Shown here: piece after piece, positions 36,276 through 45,194 of the stretch | How positions within the stretch are numbered: the first letter of the stretch is position 1 | How the letters are laid out: each line of letters starts with the position of its first letter | NCBI GenBank assembly: GCA_012103505.1 | Contig: WLWP01000001.1 | Span: 1,612,001-1,676,000, forward strand | Origin: Pseudomonadales bacterium | Lineage (GTDB): Bacteria > Pseudomonadota > Gammaproteobacteria > Pseudomonadales > Azotimanducaceae | Reading direction: 5' to 3' | DNA: 64,000 nt | Notes under the pieces: model-generated | What the model was told of the DNA's origin: nothing | Database searches by the model: none | Seen by the model: only the letters and a program-made list of their open reading frames with translations | Made by a program: the position numbers and the translations under genes

Positions 36276-36908
36276 GTGTCAATATTTTCTCAGAAAAAGT
36301 CTATGTCGTTACGCCAGCAGAACAAGTTGAAAGCCCGAGCCAGTATTTTGAACGCGGCGGAGACTTTGATCGCCAACAAAGGCATCGAAGCTGCAACGAC
36401 CCGCGATATTGCCAAGCTTGCGGGGTTGAGCTACCAGACCCTCTACAACTATTTCCCAACAAAGGCAGATATCGTTCACGCGATCCTGGAATCTGAAATG
36501 GCATTGTGGTCCACCGCTGCAGATAACATTACCAAGCACTACAGCGGCGATCTCATCACCGCGCTGGTGGGATTTATTGAGATAAGTTTGGACGCGATAA
36601 ATCGAACAGGACGTGATCTATGGGGCTTCGTGGCGACCCAAGCATTTAACCGTGAGCTTAGCAGTAGTGACGTCAGTTCCGCCTTTAGTGTTGCGCACGA
36701 ACATTACTATGCGCTTCTAAATCTTGCCCAAGGGATGGGGCACTTAAGGCCTGATACCGATCTGCACCTCCTGGCCCACGCACTATTTAATCTGCACGAC
36801 TACGCCATGCTGCAATACTTTTTAGAGATAAGGGATGATTCTCAATTTGTAACTACGCAACGACAAATTGTCGAGCTCGTTGTGGGACCCTATCTCAGAA
36901 CCGAATAA
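36276..36908 (+). CDS. TetR/AcrR family transcriptional regulator
   Basis: A 210-residue repressor. The N-terminal helix-turn-helix spans about residues 18-62 (ASILNAAETLIANKGIEAATTRDIAKLAGLSYQTLYNYFPTKADIVHAIL), a clean TetR pattern; the C-terminal domain would bind an unknown ligand. The start is GTG 36276 or ATG 36303. Its divergent position over a short gap suggests that it controls the LolA/permease operon as well as itself. A TATACT box lies at 36253-36258 in the gap. Its end overlaps the convergent DUF3820 gene by 14 bp. Confidence 0.9.
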   Translation: MSIFSQKKSMSLRQQNKLKARASILNAAETLIANKGIEAATTRDIAKLAGLSYQTLYNYFPTKADIVHAILESEMALWSTAADNITKHYSGDLITALVGFIEISLDAINRTGRDLWGFVATQAFNRELSSSDVSSAFSVAHEHYYALLNLAQGMGHLRPDTDLHLLAHALFNLHDYAMLQYFLEIRDDSQFVTTQRQIVELVVGPYLRTE

Positions 36909-37188
36909 TCAATTGCTCAGGTTCTTTAGGTCGCTCGTTAAGCAGAGGACGTAGCATTTTCTCGAGACCATAGACTTTGATTTCATACAGAGAAGCGAGC
37001 TGACGACCAAGCTTGCCCTCGGGAAATCCTTGCTGTTTGAACCACACTACATAGGGTTCCGGTAAATCCAAGAGTCGCTCACCTTTAAATCGGCCGTACG
37101 GCATTCTTGTTTCGATGAGTTCTTCCAAAAGCTCCCGGTTGATGGAGTCTTGGCTCACTTCGATGAGTTCAAAATCTTTCGATGACAT
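36895..37188 (-). CDS. DUF3820 family protein
   Basis: A small protein of about 97 residues, starting at ATG 37188 (MSSKDFELIEV); an upstream ATG at 37248 would add an unlikely cysteine-rich extension. The core MPYGRFKGERLLDLPEPYVVWFKQQGFPEGKLGRQLASLYEIKVYGLE is the DUF3820 motif, a helical fold found in small standalone proteins and at exonuclease termini. The function is not established. It diverges from the DUF427 gene. Confidence 0.82.
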   Translation of the reverse strand: MSSKDFELIEVSQDSINRELLEELIETRMPYGRFKGERLLDLPEPYVVWFKQQGFPEGKLGRQLASLYEIKVYGLEKMLRPLLNERPKEPEQLIIRF

Positions 37189-37273
37189 AAGACAGAGTTT
37201 GCAACAATCTGCAAAAATCATACAGTGGTTCAAGTACGCCATTGGCACCGTCAGACCTACACAGATCCCTCAT

Positions 37274-37831
37274 ATGCAACAAATTCCTATTTTACCGGAA
37301 AGTGACCAGATCTTAGGCTCACGAGCTAAGTGGCAATATAACGGCGAAGAGCGTCCTGTATTTGCTGAACCGACTACAGAGACACAGACCTCCGTTTGGG
37401 ACTTTCCCCGCCCACCCATTATCGAGCCAGTATCCGCTGTGCTTCGGGTTTTCAACGCGAAAACATTGATTGCTGAAACCGAAAAGGGTGTACGCGTCAT
37501 GGAGACCGCAGGCGCACCGACTTACTACTTCCCACCTTCGGATGTGCGGATGGATCTCGTTGGGCTAGGCGAGATGGCCAGTATCTGTGAGTGGAAAGGT
37601 GTCGCACAAGCTCTTCACGTAGACGGCGTTAAGGATGCGGGATGGCGTTATGTCCGCATGTTCGAAGCGTTCGCAGAACTTTACGAATGGCCTAGCTTCT
37701 ACCCTAAAAGTCTTCTCTGTTTCGTCGATACTGAACTGGCAACGCACCAACCCGGCGGTTTTTACGGTGGCTGGGTTACAAACGAGCTCACGGGTCCGAT
37801 CAAAGGTAGGCCAGGCACTGAAGAATGGTAG
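37274..37831 (+). CDS. DUF427 domain-containing protein
   Basis: A 185-residue protein. The ATG at 37274 (MQQIPILPESD) is chosen because the sequence upstream in this frame is not protein-like. The DUF427 beta-barrel core is seen in VLRVFNAKTLIAETEKGVRVMETAGAPTYYFPPSDVRMDL, then CEWKGVAQ and GWRYV, with the conserved tail HQPGGFYGGWVTNELTGPIKGRPGTEEW. The biochemical function is unproven. Its stop overlaps the ATG of the P450 gene (ATGGTAG), indicating coupling. Confidence 0.88.
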   Translation: MQQIPILPESDQILGSRAKWQYNGEERPVFAEPTTETQTSVWDFPRPPIIEPVSAVLRVFNAKTLIAETEKGVRVMETAGAPTYYFPPSDVRMDLVGLGEMASICEWKGVAQALHVDGVKDAGWRYVRMFEAFAELYEWPSFYPKSLLCFVDTELATHQPGGFYGGWVTNELTGPIKGRPGTEEW

Positions 37832-39029
37832 AGCCCGTGGCTTTTGATTTGAGCAATCTTCCAGATGACTTCTATCAGGAGCCCTACCCTACTTACGATA
37901 GATTGCGAGAGACGGATCCTGTTTATCGCTTGCCGACGGGCGGTCATTTCGTATCCAGCTATGACCTGGCTCGCCAAGTGTATCGAGACACGGCAAACTT
38001 CAGCTCAGACAAAAAATCACAATTTGCTACGGTCTTTGGCGAGACCTCACCACTATTTGAACACCACACTACCGCTTTGGTTTTTAGAGATCCTCACTAC
38101 ACACACATGTGCGCCGCGCCATCGGCAACGCCCTCTCACGACGCATGGTGGACGTGATGCGGTGGTCTTTAACCGAGATCGTGGACAATTTGCTGCAGAA
38201 TCTCACGACGTCTTCCGACCCTGATCTAGTCGCGGACTACGCAGGCGCGATTCCTGTAGAAATCATCGGCAACCTTCTTGGTGTGCCTGCAGATGAGCGC
38301 GAGCCACTAAGGGCTTGGTCACTAGCAATCCTCAGACCTCTGGAAGTCGATACAAATGCGGTGCAACTTCAGGATGGAGACAGAGCTGTCACCGAGTTTA
38401 TTGACTACCTCGAACGTCTAATCGCTATGAAGCAAAAAAGCTTAGACGGCGGGGATGACATCATTGCTCGATTGGTTAAGTGGCGGCACGAAGGGCGAGG
38501 ATTGACACCTAACGAGCTCTATCACCAGTGCATATTTTTACTCAACGCGGGTCACGAAACGACAACAAATCTGATCGGTAACGGCATCGAACTCTTTGTT
38601 CGATTTCCTGGCGAACTGGCCAAACTGCGCGCTGAGCCAAGCCTCATTAACACGGCGGTTGAAGAAATTCTCCGCTACGAAAGCTCGAATCAACTGGGCA
38701 ACCGAACGGTCACCAACTCAGTCATGCTTGGTGACAAGAAGTTAGACAAGGATACGATCGTCACGATCGGGATTGGCGCCGCCAACCGTGATCCGAAGAT
38801 TTTCCCCGATCCAAACAAATTCGATATCACCCGAGCCCCCAATCCTCACCTTGGCTTTGGAGCGGGTATCCACACTTGCGCAGGTCTAAGTGTCGCGCGT
38901 CTAGAGGGGCAAGTGGCCTTGCAAAGGCTCTTCCAACGCTTCCCCGAACTGGAACTCACAAAGGCACCAATTCGCGATCGTAGAGCCCGGTTTAGAGGCT
39001 TCTTGAGCTTAGACGCTAAGCTCAACTAG
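37825..39029 (+). pseudogene. cytochrome P450, frameshifted
   Basis: Bacterial cytochrome P450 of about 400 residues split by one frameshift. The first frame (from ATG 37825) reads to FRDPHYTHM, the start of the family's DPP-H-RMRR motif, and then derails to a stop at 38157. The second frame picks up at RRAIGNALSRRMVDVMRW and continues through the I-helix (HETTT near 38550), the ExxR (EEILR near 38660) and the haem loop FGAGIHTCAG (Cys near 38877) to 39029. Removing the TG at about 38108-38111, or adding one base, restores the protein. All haem and oxygen-activation residues are present, so loss is recent or a sequence error. A redox partner is not seen nearby. Confidence 0.88.
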
Positions 39030-39035
39030 GGATGC

Positions 39036-39878
39036 CTAACTTTTAACCTCGATCGGCAACTCCGCAACCACTTGTTGCATCTTGGGTATATGCTCAGCCA
39101 CGCTTAAACCACCGCCAAGCGTGCGGAGGCACAAGTGAGTGAGACCTATCGCATGCCAGTTTCGAACCCGGTCCTGCCATTCGGCTTCGCGCTCACCGAC
39201 AACCGCGACACCTGCCTCGGTGCCAATCGTTGCCGGATCACGACCAGCCACCTCAGCGGCACTGTCGATCCTAGTTCGAACAAATGAATACTCATCAGGA
39301 CTTGCTAACACAAACCAACCATCAGCCCATCGACCTATACGGTTCACCACGACATCACTTGGGACACCGCGCGCACCAACCCAAATGGGTAGCCAGCCAT
39401 CAGCTGGTCTGGGGTTGATGCCGTTCTCAGCGACCTGCTCAAACTGTCCCGCAAAGTTCACAGTTTCTTGCGACCAGAGCGCTTTGAGTAATTCCAGTTG
39501 TTCATCGCAACGCGCGCCCCGTCGATGAAAGTCGACGCCCATTGCTTCAAATTCTGCTTTGTTCGCACCGACTCCGATACCCATACGTACCCGACCACTC
39601 GCGAGCTGATCAAGTTCTGTCGCCTGGCGAGCAAATAGTGCAGTAGGACGCAGCGGTAAAACGATGACCGAAGGTACAAGTTCTATCTTGCTCGTGATCC
39701 CGGCAATGTAGGCCAGTAGCATCATTGGATCATGAAGATGGCTGTTGCCTGGTCGAATCACCTGATCTGGCACCCGCAAATGGGTGAGGCCAAGACCTTC
39801 AGCAGTCTGGGCGAAATCCCGGATAGCACCAAGATCATCCGCCATCTCCCGGACCGGCAATGAAATTCCAACACGCAT
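39036..39878 (-). CDS. LLM class (luciferase-like) flavin/F420-dependent oxidoreductase
   Basis: A 280-residue TIM-barrel protein of the bacterial luciferase-like superfamily. Characteristic blocks are the N-terminal VGISLPVREMADDLGAIRDFAQTAEGLGLTHLRVPDQV, LRPTALFARQATELDQLASGRVRMGIGVG (about 75-103) and PIWVGARG. Members use FMNH2 or F420. Which cofactor is used here cannot be told from sequence, though F420-type annotation is common. It converges with the P450 end and diverges from a quinone oxidoreductase-like gene. Confidence 0.85.
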   Translation of the reverse strand: MRVGISLPVREMADDLGAIRDFAQTAEGLGLTHLRVPDQVIRPGNSHLHDPMMLLAYIAGITSKIELVPSVIVLPLRPTALFARQATELDQLASGRVRMGIGVGANKAEFEAMGVDFHRRGARCDEQLELLKALWSQETVNFAGQFEQVAENGINPRPADGWLPIWVGARGVPSDVVVNRIGRWADGWFVLASPDEYSFVRTRIDSAAEVAGRDPATIGTEAGVAVVGEREAEWQDRVRNWHAIGLTHLCLRTLGGGLSVAEHIPKMQQVVAELPIEVKS

Positions 39879-39924
39879 AACAATTCCTTACACTGTTCGT
39901 TTAGTTAAAGCTTGAGGCGATCTC

Positions 39925-40887
39925 ATGAAAGCAGTTCATTGTACAAAAGAAGGCAGTCATCTCGACCTTGAAGTCGCAGATATTCCTGAACCCGGCAAAC
40001 CAGAAGCAAATCAGGTCAAGGTCGCACTAACAACGAGAGGGATACAGTTTTCCGACCTCGTTCGGTTTACTGGGGAATACCAAGTGAAGACTCCTCATCC
40101 TTTTGTCGTTGGCGGTGAGGCCGGAGGCACGATCATCGAAATCGGATCAGAAGTCGAAGGTCTTGTTGTAGGTGATCAAGTGCTCTCCCCTGGGGGCTGC
40201 GTGGAGATGATCAACGTTAACCAAAAAGCAGTCACTAAAGTTCCAGAACGGGTCGATCTCACGATCGCGGCTTCGTTTCGAAATAATTACGCGACTGCGT
40301 ACTACGGCCTTCAGCGCGGCATGCTGCAAGCTGGTGAAACCCTCCTTGTGCACGGCTCTGCCGGTGGCGTGGGTTTGGCCGCAGTCGACATAGGTAAGTT
40401 GTTCGGGGCAAAAGTGATTGGTACCGCAAGTGCCGATGACAAGCTCAAAGTTGTGACCGAGCTCGGAGCTGATCACGTCATCAATTACAGCGATGGCTTT
40501 AGAGACGAAGTTAAGGCCTTAACGGAAGGCAAAGGTGCAGATGTAATTTACGATCCTGTGGGCGGTGATGTGTTCGACGAATCTATGCGTTGCATTGCGC
40601 CATTCGGTCGGATACTTGTACTTGGATTTACCAGCGGGCGATCGGCACTGGCAAAGACGAATCACCTACTCGTGAAAGATGCATCGGTCATTGGCTATAC
40701 AGTTGGGGGCTTACAACAACACGATCCAGCACAAAACGCCAAGAACGGGGCGGTGTTGATGGATTGGCTCGCGACTGGCCGCATAAATCCGTACGTCTCT
40801 CATACGCTGCCAATGGCAGCGATCCACGAAGCTTATCAGCTGATCGTGGATCGCAAGGTCATCGGCAAGGTGATGATTACAAACTAG
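39925..40887 (+). CDS. NADPH:quinone oxidoreductase-like MDR protein
   Basis: A 320-residue medium-chain reductase. The N-terminal GroES-like half contains GVxFxD-like RGIQFSDLVRFTGEYQVKTPHPFVVGGEAGGTI. The cofactor half has HGSAGGVGLAAVDIGKLFGAKVIGTAS (about residues 135-161), with the NADPH-type AGGVG. Catalytic zinc ligands are absent. Unlike the MDR at 2003-3007 this copy is intact. Its 3' end overlaps the btuB stop by 11 bp in convergent orientation. Confidence 0.88.
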   Translation: MKAVHCTKEGSHLDLEVADIPEPGKPEANQVKVALTTRGIQFSDLVRFTGEYQVKTPHPFVVGGEAGGTIIEIGSEVEGLVVGDQVLSPGGCVEMINVNQKAVTKVPERVDLTIAASFRNNYATAYYGLQRGMLQAGETLLVHGSAGGVGLAAVDIGKLFGAKVIGTASADDKLKVVTELGADHVINYSDGFRDEVKALTEGKGADVIYDPVGGDVFDESMRCIAPFGRILVLGFTSGRSALAKTNHLLVKDASVIGYTVGGLQQHDPAQNAKNGAVLMDWLATGRINPYVSHTLPMAAIHEAYQLIVDRKVIGKVMITN

Positions 40888-42766
40888 CGCGAATGCCGAA
40901 TAGCGCCGTCACGCCGGGAGTTTGATAACTGATGACTTCCTCATATTCGTCATCAAACAAATTCTCTGCGCGGACATAGACTGTAAGGTTCGGCCGCAAT
41001 AAGTAAGCAATTTCTGCGTTAACAAGCGTATGCGAGTCTAGCTTATGAGCACGGCTTGCAAACCCATTGACAAAGAAATCTCTGAAATCCGTGTCATAGT
41101 GCCCACCATTATACGTAGCACTAACAGAACTTGTTAGTTTGTTATCCATCCAACGGCGCTGGGCGCTTACACTTGCACTGTTTTTAGGTCGGCGTACCTC
41201 TTCGCCTCCGGCTGGGTCCTCACTGTCGAGGTATGTGTAACTTACATCGAGCTGAGCTTCGTCACCTTGTAAGCTGAAGCTAAACTCGATGCCAGATCGA
41301 TCGCTCTTTCCAGCACTATTCACGACGGTCGGAAACAAAGAGACAATCTCATTCTCGAGCGTCGACTCAAACCAAGTCACATCAACGACAACAGCATCGT
41401 CTAAGAACGTTGTTGTGACACCTATGTCCCAGCCATCCGCCTCCTCTGGTTCCAAGTTGGGGTTACCGGTGAACTGCGCTGGTACGAAACCAAATTGCTC
41501 TAGAAAGGTTGGATTGGTAACACCCAAGCCCCAACTGCCGTGCACACGAACCCGCTCGCCGAAATCATGGACAACATCGACAGAGTAAGTGGTCGTATCA
41601 TCAAACTCATCGCCATCGTCTTGACGCATACCAAAATTCGCAAAGGTGCTGTCCGCAAGTTGCGCCCTATATTCAATGCCGTAGCCAAACAGATCTCGAG
41701 TTTGCTCACCCGCTTGACTGGGATCGAAGGGATAGAGATTTCTGAATTTCTCTTCCTCCCATTCCACAAAGCCTGTGAACGAATGGCGTTCATTGAGGTT
41801 GAAACGAGTTTCTATCGCGGTCCGATTTCTCTGGCCCTCATCTCCAAAAAATCTTGCATCAAGTTCTGTGTCTGTCTGATGCCACGATAAACGCGTAACC
41901 GACCGGGCATCTAATAACTCGAGAGTCCCGGATATGCCGAACGAGCTTACCTCGCTATCGGAAACGGAAGCGTCATCAATCGCCAACCCCTGGGCGGGAC
42001 CGTTGGAAAAATCGAACCCATCAGTATCAGTCTCGCGCTCAACGTGACGAGCGGACAGATCAACTTTGAAATTCTCCAGCACCTGCCAGGAGAGTCTGCC
42101 GTTAACGTTAAGTGCCTCCTCCGAATCATCCTCTGAACCTGCGCTATCATCAGTCGAGAGATCCAATTCCGACTCGAAATAGCTGACATTGAGTGCCCCA
42201 TAAATTCTCTCACTGCCGCCGCTGAAGCCGAGCAAACCGGATTTTCGGTCATGGCTACCTACCTCAAGTTCTGTAACAAGTCCGCGGCTATCATTGTTCG
42301 ACGGCCGTCCGCGATTCGTGGTGATGTGTATCACGCCCCCAATTGCGTTTGAGCCATACAGGCCGCTCTGGGGTCCTTTAGCGACTTCGATACGTTCAAT
42401 ATCCAAGGAGAGGATTCCAGTGAGGTCGACTTCACCAGTCCCTGGCGTCGATACGTCTATGCCGTCAACAAGAACGACAACGTGATTTGCTTCCGTACCG
42501 CGAATGCGGACTTGGGCGATACCGCCGTAGCCACCTGAACGGGTAACAGATACACCCGGGATATGCTTAAGTAAGTCTGGCACCTGGACGAAGCCTAGTC
42601 GTTCAATATGATCTCGGGAGAGCACGGAGACCGAATCGCCAATTGAGGCGCTGTTTGTAGGGAGTCGTGCTGCCACAACGACAAGTTCTTCTTCACTAGT
42701 TGTTGCGAAAGCGGATTGCAGAAAGAGTAATGGGAGTATTCCCAAAAAGTAGGTCGATCGATACAT
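40877..42766 (-). CDS. btuB: TonB-dependent vitamin B12 receptor BtuB
   Basis: A 629-residue outer-membrane receptor. The signal peptide is residues 1-21 (ILPLLFLQSAFA), the TonB-box region EEELVVVAARLP follows, and the plug domain shows SVLSRDHIERLGFVQVPDLLKHIPGVSV and RIRGTEANHVVVLVDGIDV. The 22-strand barrel follows to LFGIRASL. Length is close to E. coli BtuB (614). The cobalamin riboswitch in the leader strongly supports cobalamin as ligand. The ATG is preceded by GAGGAA. Periplasmic import could continue through the BtuFCD-type genes at 26.5-29.1 kb. Confidence 0.92.
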   Translation of the reverse strand: MYRSTYFLGILPLLFLQSAFATTSEEELVVVAARLPTNSASIGDSVSVLSRDHIERLGFVQVPDLLKHIPGVSVTRSGGYGGIAQVRIRGTEANHVVVLVDGIDVSTPGTGEVDLTGILSLDIERIEVAKGPQSGLYGSNAIGGVIHITTNRGRPSNNDSRGLVTELEVGSHDRKSGLLGFSGGSERIYGALNVSYFESELDLSTDDSAGSEDDSEEALNVNGRLSWQVLENFKVDLSARHVERETDTDGFDFSNGPAQGLAIDDASVSDSEVSSFGISGTLELLDARSVTRLSWHQTDTELDARFFGDEGQRNRTAIETRFNLNERHSFTGFVEWEEEKFRNLYPFDPSQAGEQTRDLFGYGIEYRAQLADSTFANFGMRQDDGDEFDDTTTYSVDVVHDFGERVRVHGSWGLGVTNPTFLEQFGFVPAQFTGNPNLEPEEADGWDIGVTTTFLDDAVVVDVTWFESTLENEIVSLFPTVVNSAGKSDRSGIEFSFSLQGDEAQLDVSYTYLDSEDPAGGEEVRRPKNSASVSAQRRWMDNKLTSSVSATYNGGHYDTDFRDFFVNGFASRAHKLDSHTLVNAEIAYLLRPNLTVYVRAENLFDDEYEEVISYQTPGVTALFGIRASL

Positions 42767-42814
42767 TGATATTTCCTCTAGGGCCGCTGTCCCTCGAACG
42801 GCACGTTGAAAAGC

Positions 42815-43005
42815 TCTAGCGATCGGTCTACGGACTTGGGAGTTGGAAATCTATCCAGATGGTTGCGCCTTCCCATGCAGCTCAAAGCACCGCACAGTGG
42901 CTAGACCCTTAACGGGCTAGTGCACCATCCCTCCATCACCGTTGCGAGGCCAGTATCAGAATTTCACTGATTTCCCGGACATCGCCAAAGCGTATACCCG
43001 CGTAG
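42815..43005 (-). promoter_or_regulatory. cobalamin riboswitch upstream of btuB
   Basis: The minus-strand leader contains the class I adenosylcobalamin riboswitch elements in order. These are GGGAAATCAGTGAAATTCTGATACTGG.CTCGCAACGGTGA (about 42980-42936; the ATCAG/CTGAT stem covaries from the usual CCGG form), then AGCCACTG, then GGGAAGGC, then the B12 box AGTCCGTAGACCGATC (42836-42821). The leader ends about 50 nt before the btuB ATG. High cobalamin would lower btuB expression. The 5' boundary is approximate. Confidence 0.92.
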
Positions 43006-43129
43006 CAGGCGGCGGCATAGTAATGCTGGACTCTCCACGGCGCAACTAAGTCCATCATTTGCAGTCCGAAGCGTAATAGACAACTAGGACCAAGCCGATA
43101 GACTTGATAGCACCACCGAGGAGCAAACA

Positions 43130-44236
43130 ATGCAAAAAGTACTCGCCTCTCTTTTAGTTCTAGTCGGCTTCACATTCTTATCTGTCCCCATCGCCGCTAA
43201 TCCAGAGCGCCTCTCTGCCACTGCTAACCAGTTCATACGCTCCCTAAACAACGCTCAAAAAGTCCAGGCCGTCCACGACTTAAAAAGTGATAGCCGTGCA
43301 ACATGGTCAAACTTTCCGATCGTCATGGCGCCACCAGTCGGTATTCTGCTCAGCCAGTTAAACGACCAACAACGCGCATTAGTACAGCAGATGATGCAAA
43401 CCTCTCTCTCTAGCCAGGGGCACTTGAAAGCCAATGCGATTATCTGGCTGGATGACTTTCTTCGCATACAGGAAAAAGCGGCACTGGACCCGGGCGCGGA
43501 CCAATATGAAATCCGATCAGTTATGGCTGAGACCCGCAGTTCTGGTAACTATGCCGTGGCGATTTTTGGCGAACCAAACTCAGCGACCTGGGGTTGGAAA
43601 ATCACCGGACATCATATTGGCGTCAATATAACGGTCGCGAACAACAAGGTTGGCTTTTTCCCGCTGCACCTAGGCAGTAATCCTTTGATCATCACAACCG
43701 GACCTTATGCAGGATTCACCCCATTGGCGAAAGAGAGCGAACTTGGACTGGACTTCTTCGCGTCGCTCTCACCACAACAACGCAGTGCTGCGGGTGCTAA
43801 CAAGGAGCAACCCCGAGAAATGTTCGAGGGTCCAGGTCGTCGTGGTGGCCTTACCGCATTCGAAGGTTTGAACGCGAAGCTACTCGATGCAGATCAACGT
43901 GCTTCTCTGCAAATTCTAGTCGCCGAGCATGTACGCAACGGTTCAAGTACGTCAGCGGCAAGCCACCTTGATCTGATAGCCGACGCTGGCTGGGAAAACC
44001 TTTGGTTTTCATGGCGCGGCCAGGCGTGTGGACATTGTGAATTTTACTATCGCGTGCAGGGTCCACGACTCCTGATCGAATACTTCCGCCAGAGCCCCAA
44101 TCACGTCCATCTCGTTGTTCGAGATCCTAAAAACGATTACGGCGAAGATTGGCTTGGGCATCACTACTCAGAAAGCCATCCGAGCTTTGAAGATGCCATG
44201 GTAAATCTCAGAAAGGCTGCTGGCGTCTCTGAATGA
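43130..44236 (+). CDS. DUF3500 domain-containing exported protein
   Basis: A 368-residue secreted protein. The signal peptide is at residues 1-24 (LASLLVLVGFTFLSVPIAA). Family blocks are WSNFPIVMAPPVGILLSQLNDQQRALVQQMMQ, GWKITGHHIGVNITVANNKVGFFPLHLGSNP and the C-terminal YYRVQGPRLLIEYFRQSPNHVHLVVRDPKNDYGEDWLGHHY. A family function is not established to my knowledge. The conserved HH, HVH and final HH could bind metal. It is divergent from btuB; the shared gap is mostly riboswitch leader. Confidence 0.88.
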   Translation: MQKVLASLLVLVGFTFLSVPIAANPERLSATANQFIRSLNNAQKVQAVHDLKSDSRATWSNFPIVMAPPVGILLSQLNDQQRALVQQMMQTSLSSQGHLKANAIIWLDDFLRIQEKAALDPGADQYEIRSVMAETRSSGNYAVAIFGEPNSATWGWKITGHHIGVNITVANNKVGFFPLHLGSNPLIITTGPYAGFTPLAKESELGLDFFASLSPQQRSAAGANKEQPREMFEGPGRRGGLTAFEGLNAKLLDADQRASLQILVAEHVRNGSSTSAASHLDLIADAGWENLWFSWRGQACGHCEFYYRVQGPRLLIEYFRQSPNHVHLVVRDPKNDYGEDWLGHHYSESHPSFEDAMVNLRKAAGVSE

Positions 44237-44594
44237 ATCTGAAGTTCATCCGACTCCGCCATTGCCACAAGTAGCAGTGGGTGGGATCGAGGCCGATTGT
44301 AGAGTGGTTGTTGCGAAGCCGTTTGGGCAGATCTTCCGTTAGCTTTCTGAACAATCTTTGCTATTCGCGCATCGGTCTCAGGATCAAAAACACCTAAGAC
44401 GACAGCTTAAATTGGTTAGACGTAGTCAAAACCCACATCTAGCGAGACTGAAGAAGCCCGCCTAGTGCGGGCTTTTTTTGGGTGTCCCAATCGTTAGCGC
44501 ATGTTTTCACATGGATTAGAGTCGTGTCGATGAGACATGGACAGAGTCTTACTACACCCCTCGTCAAGCCAGCCGCTGTGATCGACGAATCTCG
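44237..44594. other. intergenic region with terminator, no gene seen
   Basis: A 358-bp gap between DUF3500 and the convergent barrel gene. Apart from the strong terminator near its centre, no convincing reading frame, tRNA or repeat is visible. A small non-coding RNA upstream of the terminator is possible but unsupported. Confidence 0.6.
44454..44479 (+). terminator. rho-independent terminator
   Basis: AAGCCCGC (44454-44461) pairs with GCGGGCTT (44467-44474) around a five-base loop CTAGT, followed by a continuous T run to 44479. It lies about 220 bp beyond the DUF3500 stop and could end that transcript or a short RNA from the gap. Confidence 0.88.
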
Positions 44595-45194
44595 CTAGTA
44601 GTGATAGCTCATGTGGACTCGATACACCTGATCGTCTAGTCCATTGTCGTAGGCCACACCTGCACCTACCGCAAGTTGCTCTAGAAAAAAGTATTCAGCT
44701 TCGACGGAGGTGATAATTGTGTCGTCCGTCAGGTCTGTTTCGCCTCTAAGGCCAACCTGGAGCTTCAGGTCAAAAGGACCCCTGGCTGAACGAATGCCAG
44801 TATTGAAGGCATAAGTCTCGTCACTAAAATCTTCTATATCCAGACGCATACCGCCCACTTCGAAGAACCAGTCAGTACTTTGAGCAAATGTAATTCGGCC
44901 GCCTACAAGCATGGCATAGGTCGTACCGTCCAGGTCCCCAAGATCGACACCGTTCAGTTCAACATCTGCGGTTGAGCGTGCAACGGCAAGCCGCAAGTAA
45001 AAATCCTCAGGTGTCGAGGTGTTTCCGTCACCGAAGTCGATTGCCAAGTCCAAATCTACCTGTTGCGTCTCGATCTCGAGACCGCCGCTATCAGCTTCAT
45101 GATACGTGTAGCCTAGGTCGAGCCACTGATAACCAGGGTCTCTTGCGTGTGCGTTGACTGTTAATAGCGCTAAGGCTAGGGCTAGGTACTTCAC
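44595..45194 (-). CDS. small outer-membrane beta-barrel protein
   Basis: A protein of about 199 residues. The start is GTG 45194, chosen because AAGGAG sits at proper distance and the following KYLALALALLTVNAHA is a clean signal peptide; the frame extends upstream to 45248 without these features. The mature part shows alternating hydrophobic strands (QVDLDLAIDFGDG, DFYLRLAVARS, WFFEVGGMRLDI, DLKLQVGLRGET, SVEAEYFFLEQLAVGAGVAYDNG) and ends in aromatic VHMSYHY, as in eight-stranded OmpA/OmpW-type barrels. No specific family is recognised. It stands alone. Confidence 0.7.
   Translation of the reverse strand: MKYLALALALLTVNAHARDPGYQWLDLGYTYHEADSGGLEIETQQVDLDLAIDFGDGNTSTPEDFYLRLAVARSTADVELNGVDLGDLDGTTYAMLVGGRITFAQSTDWFFEVGGMRLDIEDFSDETYAFNTGIRSARGPFDLKLQVGLRGETDLTDDTIITSVEAEYFFLEQLAVGAGVAYDNGLDDQVYRVHMSYHY

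Noticed and set aside
42936..43130. A 64-codon leftward frame upstream of btuB
   Set aside because: It overlaps the cobalamin riboswitch leader, has no family features, and its codons follow the RNA elements.
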